Positions 25,867 through 33,075 of a DNA stretch of 33,075 bases are shown here, one piece after another. Source of the DNA: an uncultured Bacilli bacterium (lineage in GTDB: Bacteria > Bacillota_I > Bacilli_A > RF39 > UBA660); assembly GCA_934086815.1 (NCBI GenBank), contig CAKOIM010000012.1, forward strand, positions 1-33,075. The letters run 5' to 3'. How positions within the stretch are numbered: position 1 is the first letter of the stretch; every line of letters starts with the position of its first letter. The translations under genes and the position numbers were made by a program. The notes beneath the pieces are model-generated. The model saw only the letters and a list, made by a program, of their open reading frames with translations. It made no database searches and was not told the DNA's origin.

Positions 25867-27882
25867 TTCACACTCACTACATACTTCTAAACTATTTTTA
25901 GTTACCATTAAAGAACCACATTTAAAACATTTATTACCAGTTGGTTTATCCCATAGAGCATACTTACATTTAGGATAATTGTTACAACCATAAAATATTT
26001 TTCCCCTTTTAGTCTTTCTTTCTACAATCATTCCTTTATCACACTTAGGACATTTGCAAACACTTACTTCCACTTTTTCTTCTTTTTTTATGTATTTACA
26101 AGCAGGATAATTACTACATGCTACAAACTCTCCATATTTTCCGTTTCTAACTACTAGCTCATTACCACAATTTGGACACATTTCTCCAGTTGAAGCCGGA
26201 GCCTTTTTTTCCATTTCTTTAAAAGCTTTTTCAACACATGGCTCAAACTCATCATAAAACTCATGTAATAACTTAATATTATTTATTTTAGCATCGGCTA
26301 TTTCATCTAAGTTTTTTTCCATTTCCGCCGTATATTTAACATTAACAATACCACTAAAAAATTCTTGTAATTTATCCGTTGTTTCTACACCAATTTCTGT
26401 TGGTACAAATCGTTTATCTTTTAATATAACATAACCACGATCCTTAATTGTTCCAACTATTGTTGCATAAGTCGATGGTCTACCGATACCTAAGTTTTCC
26501 ATTTCTTTAATTAAACTACTTTCCGTAAATCTTGCTGGTGGCTTTGTAAAGTGTTGATTTTTTTCAATACTTTCCGCATTTATAGCCTTATTTTTAGAAG
26601 CTTTTAAATCTGGTAATAAAACATCTTCACTATCTTCATATTCCTTATATACTTTTAAATAACCATCAAATGTTAATACGCTTCCGTTTGCTTTAAATAT
26701 ATAATCATTATTATCCAAAGTAATAGTAGTTGCCAAAACTTTAGCATCTGCCATTAATGAGGCCAAAGAACGCATATAAATTAATTTATATAATTTATAT
26801 TCATCACTTGTTAAATATGCTTTTAATGATTCCGGAGTTCTTAAAATACTAGTTGGTCTAATACCTTCATGAGCATCTTGCATATTTTCATTTTTCTTAC
26901 CACGTTTTACATAACCAACATAGTTATCTCCATAATTTTCTTTTAAATAACCAAACGTTTCTGCGACAAAAGAATCACTTACTCTAACACTATCCGTACG
27001 CATATAAGTAATTAAACCCACAGTTTCACTTCCTATATCGCGTCCTTCATATAATCCTTGGGCAATTTTCATTGTTTTAGATGGTGCAAAACCTAATTTT
27101 GATGAAGCAAGTTGTTGTAACGTACTAGTTTTAAACACTTCTCTAGCACTTTTCTTTTTTTCACTTTCAGTTATATCTTTAACTATAAAATCTTTTCCTA
27201 ATGCATTAATTACTTTATTTGCTTCTTCTTCCGTATTAATTTCTATTTTTTCTTCTTTATATTTTTCTAACTTAGCCGTAAACTCTCTAAACTTTGCTTC
27301 AATACTCCAATATTCAACTGGAACAAAAGCAAGTATTTCTCTTTCTCTATCAACAATTAATTTTAAAGCTACACTTTGAACACGTCCGGCAGATTTTCCT
27401 CCCGTTTTTCTTTGCATTAATTTACTCAATCTAAATCCAATGATACGATCTAAAAATCTTCTTGTTTCTCCGGATTTAACTAAATTTATATTTATTTTAC
27501 CTGGATTATTTATAGCATTTATAACTACATCCTTTGTTATTTCATTAAACACTATTCTTTTATATTTAGATTCAGGTATTTTCAACTCATCAAATAAATG
27601 CCAAGATATCGTTTCTCCCTCACGGTCAGGGTCAGTTGCTAAATATATAGTATCCGTGTCTTGACACATTTTCTTTAATTCCTTAACTTCTTTTGTCTTA
27701 CCCTTAATTATTTGATAATTTGGATGAAAATCATTTTCAACATCTAATCCTAACCCAAATTTTCCTGTTGTTGCCAAGTCTCTGATATGCCCTTTGCTTG
27801 ATACAACCTTATAATCACTCCCTAAATATTTTTCTATAGTTTTACACTTTGCAGGTGATTCCACTATAACTAGATTTTTCAT
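25858..27882 (-). CDS. topA: DNA topoisomerase I
   Basis: Relaxes negative supercoils by a type IA mechanism. Toprim domain at the N-terminus: LVIVESPAKCKTIEKYL and the DxDxE motif ATDPDREGETISWHL. The active-site Tyr lies in LITYMRTDSVRVS. Four core domains run to about residue 560, followed by three C-terminal zinc ribbons: CPNCGNELV...CSNYPACKY, CPKCDKGM...CNNYPKCKY and CFKCGSLM...CSEC. Length 674 aa, near the Bacillus enzyme (691). The gene stops 2 bp before the next gene upstream begins its end region, so the two are co-transcribed. Confidence 0.97.
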   Translation of the reverse strand: MKNLVIVESPAKCKTIEKYLGSDYKVVSSKGHIRDLATTGKFGLGLDVENDFHPNYQIIKGKTKEVKELKKMCQDTDTIYLATDPDREGETISWHLFDELKIPESKYKRIVFNEITKDVVINAINNPGKININLVKSGETRRFLDRIIGFRLSKLMQRKTGGKSAGRVQSVALKLIVDREREILAFVPVEYWSIEAKFREFTAKLEKYKEEKIEINTEEEANKVINALGKDFIVKDITESEKKKSAREVFKTSTLQQLASSKLGFAPSKTMKIAQGLYEGRDIGSETVGLITYMRTDSVRVSDSFVAETFGYLKENYGDNYVGYVKRGKKNENMQDAHEGIRPTSILRTPESLKAYLTSDEYKLYKLIYMRSLASLMADAKVLATTITLDNNDYIFKANGSVLTFDGYLKVYKEYEDSEDVLLPDLKASKNKAINAESIEKNQHFTKPPARFTESSLIKEMENLGIGRPSTYATIVGTIKDRGYVILKDKRFVPTEIGVETTDKLQEFFSGIVNVKYTAEMEKNLDEIADAKINNIKLLHEFYDEFEPCVEKAFKEMEKKAPASTGEMCPNCGNELVVRNGKYGEFVACSNYPACKYIKKEEKVEVSVCKCPKCDKGMIVERKTKRGKIFYGCNNYPKCKYALWDKPTGNKCFKCGSLMVTKNSLEVCSECEDE

Positions 27883-27883
27883 A

Positions 27884-29917
27884 CTATCCTCCCATATTAG
27901 CTAATATTTCTTTTTCTTCTTCTATACTTTTTAATTTTTCTTGTAAATAATTATAGTAATTATTTTGAATTATTGAGGCACTTATTTGCATTCTAGATTG
28001 AACTATATTATTCATATTTAATATTTCATCACTAGTATACTCTTTATCAGTATAATATTTTATCTTTGCACTTGATGCATCATAATAAGCAATATCATTT
28101 TTCCAAGAGCTATCAGCAAATACGACCAAATTTAAGTAATCTTCACTAAAGACATCAGTTCCCATATATAACCTAGGATCATATTTTAAATCAAATAAAT
28201 TTGCAAGCGTCGGTGTTAAATTTATATAAGAACTGTATTTATTAATTTCTTCATGTTTTATCGTTGAATTATATATTACCATCGGTGTTTTTTCAACTTC
28301 ATATTCTTCTAAATCATGAGTTATAACATTATTTATTGTTTCATTTTTTAAACCATATGGATAATGATCCCCATATAAAACAATTACTGTATCATCTAAC
28401 TTATTAGCTTGTTTTAAATTATTAATTAATATTCCTAAAGAATTATCTAATGTTTTCAATTTAGACATATATCTTCTTAAATCCATCGGATAGTTAGTAT
28501 TTTCAGTTATACTTAAATATTTATCTCCTTCTACACTTGATACTTTATAAGGTTGATGTGATGAAACCGTTGTTAACCAAGTCATAAATGGTTTATCTTC
28601 GCTTGAATTAAAAATTATATTTGAGGCAACTTCCATAAAATCTTCATCACTTGACCAATTTTTATATTCATTATAATACTCAATACCTAAATCTTGAACT
28701 CCATAGTATTTTTCACTACCCAAATTTTTATGTATCGTACTTCTATAATAATAATTTTCCGTATAATTATGCATGCTACTCGTTTGATAACCAGCATTCT
28801 TAAATAAATTAAATATAGATGTAAAATACGTATTATTACGATATATATTGGCCGTACAATTATTTTGTATTGTATAAAGACCTGTCATTCCACTAAATTC
28901 ATTATTACCTGTTGCGCAACTATTACGCGGACTATAATTATTTGTAAAACTTATTCCCTCACTATATAATTTGTAAAAGTTCGGATATAAATCTTTATTA
29001 AGTATTATTTCATTAACACTTTCCATCATTATAACAATTAAATTTTTACCTTCAAATATTCCTGTGTGATCGTTATAATCAGTTACTTTACTAGATTTTA
29101 AATATTCTGCGATATTTTTGTACGCTTCATTTTCTTCAGTTTTAATTACTTCATCTAATAAAGTATTATCAACTTCTCGTGAAACTATTTTATTTTTTTC
29201 TTGTTGTGCCAAAACAAATGTATTACTTGGCGCTTCCTTATTTATTGATAAAACATCTAAGAAACCAAAACCTAAAAAACCAAATTGATTTATAACTATA
29301 CTTGGAATACTTGGATATTTAAATAAATCTTTATTACTAACTGTTTGTAAATCATTTTGCATAAAGCCAATAGTTAAACTTAATTGATAACAAAAAGAAA
29401 ACGCTAAAATTAAACACGCACAACTAACACTTTTTATCAATTCATTTTTTTTATTATGATCTTTTAACTTAAACTTTTTTTCATTCTCTTTATTTTTACT
29501 TTTTACAAAGATAACTCCAATTAATAAAAATATAAAGGGCAAAAAAATTAAATAGTATTTCCATAAAAAAGACGCAAAAAAGTCTTTAATATATGCAGTT
29601 ACAGCTCCTAATTGACTACTTGAATTAACAGATGCATAGACTCCTATAAAGTTATTAAATCCCATTTGAAAAAAACCATAAACACTTACTAATAATATTG
29701 TAATTACAGTTGCTACTTTAGCTAATTTTACACTTAACCAAGAAAATAAGTAACTTAAAATTATACTTATTATATTAAGTCCTATAAAAATTCTTATTAA
29801 AGAAACATCAAATACATCAATGTCACTTAAAATTCTAAATAATATTTCTACGATAAACGTAAATATTAAAATAACACTATAATTTTTAAATAATCTACTA
29901 TTTAATACTGCTTTCAT
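27884..29917 (-). CDS. LTA-synthase family sulfatase (glycerolphosphate transferase-like)
   Basis: A 677-aa membrane enzyme of the LtaS/alkaline-phosphatase superfamily. Five hydrophobic segments lie in residues 1-190 (last one ACLILAFSFCYQLSL), then an extracellular sulfatase-fold domain. Metal and catalytic elements are visible: Glu in VIMMESVNE, the Thr nucleophile candidate in SCATGNNEFSGM (LtaS: TSDSEF), YGDHYPYG with Asp and His, and WLTTVSSHQPY. LtaS members polymerise glycerolphosphate from phosphatidylglycerol onto a lipid anchor. The substrate here could be lipoteichoic acid or a related polymer. The start overlaps rnhB by 20 bp with ribosome site GAGGTGGG. Confidence 0.88.
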   Translation of the reverse strand: MKAVLNSRLFKNYSVILIFTFIVEILFRILSDIDVFDVSLIRIFIGLNIISIILSYLFSWLSVKLAKVATVITILLVSVYGFFQMGFNNFIGVYASVNSSSQLGAVTAYIKDFFASFLWKYYLIFLPFIFLLIGVIFVKSKNKENEKKFKLKDHNKKNELIKSVSCACLILAFSFCYQLSLTIGFMQNDLQTVSNKDLFKYPSIPSIVINQFGFLGFGFLDVLSINKEAPSNTFVLAQQEKNKIVSREVDNTLLDEVIKTEENEAYKNIAEYLKSSKVTDYNDHTGIFEGKNLIVIMMESVNEIILNKDLYPNFYKLYSEGISFTNNYSPRNSCATGNNEFSGMTGLYTIQNNCTANIYRNNTYFTSIFNLFKNAGYQTSSMHNYTENYYYRSTIHKNLGSEKYYGVQDLGIEYYNEYKNWSSDEDFMEVASNIIFNSSEDKPFMTWLTTVSSHQPYKVSSVEGDKYLSITENTNYPMDLRRYMSKLKTLDNSLGILINNLKQANKLDDTVIVLYGDHYPYGLKNETINNVITHDLEEYEVEKTPMVIYNSTIKHEEINKYSSYINLTPTLANLFDLKYDPRLYMGTDVFSEDYLNLVVFADSSWKNDIAYYDASSAKIKYYTDKEYTSDEILNMNNIVQSRMQISASIIQNNYYNYLQEKLKSIEEEKEILANMGG

Positions 29918-30530
29918 TTTTACCCACCTCTACTAATGCCTTAACTGGTTTATAACTAAACCTATAATTATCTAATATACCATATTTTTGAATATTTTCA
30001 AGATGTTTTTTTGTAGGATAACCTTTATGATTTTTAAAGCCATATTCTGGATATTTTTTATCTAATTCATACATCATTTCATCTCGAGTAACTTTAGCTA
30101 TAACACTTGCCGCAGCTATACTTAGTGATAAAGCATCGCCATGAATTATTGATTTTGATGTTTTTATTGGCAAAGGCATCGCATCACTTAAAACATAGTC
30201 TGGTTTTACACTTAAATTATTTATAGCTTCTAACATAGCTTTTCTACTAGCTTCATAAATATTTATTTCATCTATTACCTTAGCTTCAACAATGCCAATA
30301 CCATAGCTTATAGCTTCTTTAATTAAAATATTATAATATTCTTTCCTTTTCTTTTCGCTTAATTTTTTAGAATCATTTAATCCCTCTAATTGATAATTTT
30401 TAGGTAATATAACCGCCGCAGCTACAACTGGACCAACTAGTGGACCTCTACCTACTTCATCCGTACCAGCAATTAACTTAAATCCTTCTTTATATAATTC
30501 TTTTTCATAATGTAATAAATCTACTTCCAT
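29898..30530 (-). CDS. rnhB: Ribonuclease HII
   Basis: Removes RNA from RNA-DNA hybrids and single ribonucleotides from DNA. The catalytic DEDD set is visible: Asp and Glu in IAGTDEVGRGPLVGPVVAA, Asp in YVLSDAMPL, and Asp in SVIAKVTRDEMM. The GRG motif and the NDSKKLS segment are typical. The C-terminal KNHKGYPTKKHLENIQKYG is the family's HKGYxT block. Length 210 aa. It overlaps rbgA by 10 bp and the LTA-synthase-like gene by 20 bp. The ylqF-rnhB pair is conserved in Bacilli. Confidence 0.96.
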   Translation of the reverse strand: MEVDLLHYEKELYKEGFKLIAGTDEVGRGPLVGPVVAAAVILPKNYQLEGLNDSKKLSEKKRKEYYNILIKEAISYGIGIVEAKVIDEINIYEASRKAMLEAINNLSVKPDYVLSDAMPLPIKTSKSIIHGDALSLSIAAASVIAKVTRDEMMYELDKKYPEYGFKNHKGYPTKKHLENIQKYGILDNYRFSYKPVKALVEVGKNESSIK

Positions 30531-31432
30531 AAATCAAATGTTACTCCTTTTAAAACACCACTAACTAAATCATTATACACCCTTTGTGAGATTTTTTCAT
30601 AATTTATTTCACCATTATCATAAAAATTAAATCTTTTTGCTAAATTATCAAAAATTTCATATACATCATCGCTAATTTCAATATTATATTTTTCTTTTAT
30701 TTTATCTGGATAATTATCTTTGAAAAACTCCAAAAGAAAGTACCCGATTTCTTCAATATTTAAAACTTCCGGACGTATTGATGCTGTTGCAGCTAAACAC
30801 AAAGCTTCTAGTTCATTGCTTAATTTTGGCCATAAAATACCAGGTGTATCTAAAAGTAAAAATCCACTACTAGTTTTAAGCCAATTTATTTGCTTAGTAA
30901 CTCCTGGTTTATTTCCCGTATTGGCAACCTTTTTACCAGCCAATTTATTTATTAATGTACTTTTACCAACATTAGGAATCCCAATTATACCAATTTTTAT
31001 TTCTTTATTTTTTAGTCCCTTTTCTTTTCTTTTTTCTTGAACATCTTTCATATAATCATTGGTTATCTTAACTAATTTTTTATAATCATCATTATTAGTT
31101 AAATCCATCAAAATTACTTCATATCCTTGTTTTTTATAAAACTCTACCCATTTATTAGTTTGTTCTAAATCACATAAATCTTTTTTTGTCATAACTAATA
31201 TTCTTTTTTTATCTTTTAAAATATCATCAATATCTTTTATTTTAGATGATGAAGGCATACGAGCATCAATTACTTCGTAAATTAAATCAATTAAATTCAT
31301 TCTTTCTTTTAATTCTCTTTTAGTTTTGGCCATATGACCTGGATACCAGTTAATTCCGACTTTAGTTAACTTTTCTTCTTGATTGATATTTTTCATTTCA
31401 GCTCTGATTTTTCTTTTTTGATACATATCCAT
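30521..31432 (-). CDS. rbgA: Ribosome biogenesis GTPase YlqF/RbgA
   Basis: GTPase needed for late 50S subunit assembly. The G motifs are circularly permuted: G4 MTKKDL precedes G1 GIPNVGKSTLINKLAGKK, then G2 region NKPGVTKQ and G3 DTPGILWPK. The family start WYPGHMAKTKRELKE is present, with catalytic His candidate in GHM, but here after a 26-residue charged extension. An open frame reaches a GTG at 31441. The ATG at 31432 is preferred because AGAAGTGA sits at the right distance. C-terminal ANTAR-like helices are typical. It is first in the ylqF-rnhB-LTA synthase-topA group. Confidence 0.93.
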   Translation of the reverse strand: MDMYQKRKIRAEMKNINQEEKLTKVGINWYPGHMAKTKRELKERMNLIDLIYEVIDARMPSSSKIKDIDDILKDKKRILVMTKKDLCDLEQTNKWVEFYKKQGYEVILMDLTNNDDYKKLVKITNDYMKDVQEKRKEKGLKNKEIKIGIIGIPNVGKSTLINKLAGKKVANTGNKPGVTKQINWLKTSSGFLLLDTPGILWPKLSNELEALCLAATASIRPEVLNIEEIGYFLLEFFKDNYPDKIKEKYNIEISDDVYEIFDNLAKRFNFYDNGEINYEKISQRVYNDLVSGVLKGVTFDLWK

Positions 31433-31462
31433 TTTTTTCACTTCTTTCTATTTCTCTTTATT

Positions 31463-31488
31463 TTAAAAAAATACTTAAAAAGTATTTT
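31463..31488 (-). terminator. Terminator upstream of rbgA
   Basis: AAAATACTT (31468-31476) / AAGTATTTT (31480-31488), followed by T-rich sequence on the minus strand. It closes the unit holding the recombinase remnant. Confidence 0.6.
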
Positions 31489-31501
31489 CTGACTTCGTCC
31501 T

Positions 31502-31861
31502 TTAACTGGATAATATTATATCATAGTTTTGTCTTTTTAAAAAGTCTAGTGCCTCAAAATATTTATCTTCATATTTGAATATTACTTTTATATTACCATC
31601 TTCACTAACAACAATATCTTCAATTAACTCATCTATCAATAATCTATTTAGTTCATTTATTTTTTCTTTCTTTTTAAATATATTCATCCAATCAGTATCA
31701 TTATTTTTTATTGTTTCTGTTTCTTTTTTTTCCTCCTCATATAATTGTATATCTTCTTTTATTTTTTTAATTTTATCACTATACTCTTTATTATATTGCC
31801 AGTATTCTTCTTCCGATATAAAATTCTCTTTTAAATCTTCTTTAATTGAATTCCTTAACAT
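31502..31861 (-). pseudogene. C-terminal remnant of a large serine recombinase
   Basis: An open frame of 119 aa starting MLRNSIKEDLKENFISEEEY. The layout (ISEEEYWQYNKEYSDKIKKI, a charged coiled coil, then the FKKKEKINELNRLLIDELIEDIVVSED region and GNIKVIFKYEDKYFEALDFL) matches the extreme C-terminus of Tn4451/TndX-like or phage-type large serine recombinases. There the coiled coil is followed by a LTR-LIDxIxV strand and an IxIxFKYxDE strand. The catalytic resolvase domain, recombinase domain and zinc ribbon are all missing, and nothing like them is visible upstream before the DHHW-family gene. It is therefore read as a leftover of another integrated element. It may still be translated, but its ribosome site is poor. 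Confidence 0.65.
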
Positions 31862-31977
31862 TATATATTTTTCTTTTTAAACGAGAACTTTGAATTTAAT
31901 TCAGTCAAAATTTCCGTTTTCGGAAAAATTAAATAAAAAAGAGTTATAGATTGTTTATTTATTCATTAGTTAACAAA

Positions 31978-32005
31978 ATAAAAAAGAAATCTAATTAACT
32001 AGATT
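31978..32005 (-). terminator. Terminator after the DHHW-family gene
   Basis: AATCTA (31988-31993) / TAGATT (32000-32005), 6-base loop, T-rich tract on the minus strand (A tract 31978-31985). The stem sequence is nearly the same as that of the terminator at 107-131. Confidence 0.75.
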
Positions 32006-32007
32006 CC

Positions 32008-33075
32008 TTATCTCATAGAAAAACTATTATTTATAGTTAATATACTATACATAAAAAGAATATCCTGATTATTAAATTTTATATAATTATTCAAAATTTT
32101 TGAAGAAACATATCTAATATCAATAACAGTAATCTTCTTATAACCATCTATTAATAGAGGAACTAAACTACTACCGTAAGAATCACGAAAAACAATTAAT
32201 TCTTTATTACTATTTGAAGTCGGATTAACAATATCTATAATAGAAGATGCTCCTGATAAATATATATCATATTTATCTAATGATTTTAGTTTATCATAAT
32301 CATATATTTTTGTATATTTTTTAGTTTCATAATTATACACACTACTATTAAGAATAGACGGATTAGATATAGTTTTTATAGTATCAATATCTTTAGTTAC
32401 TGATAGTCTACCAGCATAACTACCCTTAAAAGCAGTAACTGTATTTATAACATTATTATTAGTTATATCAAAATTCATTTGATTAGCAATAGTATTTGCA
32501 ACATTAAATAAATCTTCTTGTTTCCAATGAGTGTCAGTCTTATAATAATTATCAAGAGTTAATTTATCAAATATATTTATATAATTAAGATTTGTTAAAT
32601 TATTTTTCATCATATCTTGTAATTTATTATAATCAAGTTTTAAATTACCTTTATTAACAAAGTAATTTTTATCAGGAATAATAGTATAATATATATTACT
32701 ATTATTATTCAAATATGTATTTTTTATATAATTAATCTTATTTGTTAAATTATTAATAGAATTAGTATTTAAAGGAAATATTTCTTCAACAATATAATCA
32801 TTAAACATATATAAATTGTTATATTCACCTTTAGTAGATAATTCTATATCTATTTTAATTTTTCTAAAAGTATCTCTTCCCACAAATTGATCCGTAACAT
32901 AGGAATCAAATTTCTTAAAATAAGTACCATCAAACAAACTTTTAGTAGTTAATTCTGGCATGGTAACAAGTTTTCTTCTCTCTGCTATAGAAATATCTGT
33001 ATCTTTTTTTATAATATTAATCAAAAATAATGAAATTATAGTAATAAGAAATACTAAAGTTACAACTATATCTTT
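32008..33075 (-). CDS. DHHW-family (AlgX/AlgJ SGNH-like) membrane-anchored protein, 5' end outside window
   Basis: 355 codons are visible and the frame is open to the right edge, so the N-terminus is cut off. The first visible residues (KDIVVTLVFLITIISLFLINII) form a membrane anchor, and the rest is extracellular. YYKTDTHWKQEDLF is the DHHW/TDTHW signature of AlgX/AlgJ-like SGNH proteins, and ELIVFRDSYGSSLVPLL carries the catalytic Ser block. Such proteins usually act with a neighbouring MBOAT acyltransferase to acetylate surface polysaccharide; that partner would lie beyond the window. A TTG at 33024 is an internal codon, not the start. Confidence 0.8.
   Translation of the reverse strand, partial: KDIVVTLVFLITIISLFLINIIKKDTDISIAERRKLVTMPELTTKSLFDGTYFKKFDSYVTDQFVGRDTFRKIKIDIELSTKGEYNNLYMFNDYIVEEIFPLNTNSINNLTNKINYIKNTYLNNNSNIYYTIIPDKNYFVNKGNLKLDYNKLQDMMKNNLTNLNYINIFDKLTLDNYYKTDTHWKQEDLFNVANTIANQMNFDITNNNVINTVTAFKGSYAGRLSVTKDIDTIKTISNPSILNSSVYNYETKKYTKIYDYDKLKSLDKYDIYLSGASSIIDIVNPTSNSNKELIVFRDSYGSSLVPLLIDGYKKITVIDIRYVSSKILNNYIKFNNQDILFMYSILTINNSFSMR

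Noticed and set aside
31911..31926. Hairpin TTTCCG-TTTT-CGGAAA upstream of the recombinase remnant
   Set aside because: Short stem without a clean T run or partner repeat nearby; I cannot assign it to a terminator or transposon end.

Overview
The window is strongly AT-rich, single-circular-chromosome-type DNA from a low-GC Gram-positive bacterium. Gene content and order resemble Bacilli: ylqF-rnhB...topA, fmt-rlmN-prpC-prkC-rsgA-rpe, priA and rnc-smc all have counterparts in Bacillus subtilis. TGA is used as a stop and Trp is TGG, so this is code 11, not the Mycoplasma code. A PASTA-domain kinase and an LTA-synthase-like enzyme imply a Gram-positive envelope. An uncultured gut lineage of Bacilli (RF39-like or Erysipelotrichia-like) is my guess; no rRNA or other decisive marker is present.

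Layout. 1-137: a tandem 15-bp repeat and a promoter facing out of the window, plus a terminator. 138-2214 (-): phosphodiester glycosidase-like membrane protein and miaA. 2300-3765 (+): hotdog thioesterase and tmcAL. 3767-9953 (-): carD-like regulator, frr, two membrane-anchored proteins, smc and rnc. 10052-11134 (+): yidD and a ZnuA-like lipoprotein lacking the usual His ligands. 11175-11267 (+): tRNA-Ser(GCU). 11245-16762: an integrated element. 16851-17009 (-): tRNA-Glu and tRNA-Ile. 17223-17480 (+): a small unknown gene, possibly frameshifted. 17608-31432 (-): a long housekeeping block from ylqF down to priA. 31502-33075 (-): a serine-recombinase remnant and a DHHW-family gene running off the window.

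The centrepiece is a complete-looking filamentous-phage (inovirus) prophage, 5,488 bp from core to core. It sits in the 3' end of tRNA-Ser between two perfect 30-bp direct repeats. All its genes are on the minus strand. In transcription order they are: a 58-aa small protein, a pV-like ssDNA-binding protein, a pVIII-like major coat protein followed at once by a terminator, a 32-aa hydrophobic protein, a 43-aa protein whose tail resembles the major coat tail, a Zot/pI-type ATPase, an exported one-TM protein, a 426-aa pIII-like protein, a 91-aa pVI-like protein, a 196-bp non-coding hairpin-rich region, a plasmid-type (Rep_2, pMV158 RepB-like) HUH replication initiator, and a tyrosine integrase.

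The non-coding region just upstream of rep holds a hairpin whose loop reads CACTACGACTAA on the rep strand. This closely matches the pMV158-family nick site TACTACG/AC and is flanked by a tandem 7-bp repeat. The phage therefore appears to combine a plasmid-type rolling-circle replicon with a filamentous virion cassette and tRNA integration. It has no secretin gene, as expected for a host without an outer membrane. In the excised circle the rep-int unit would read through attP into the virion operon; integration breaks that link.
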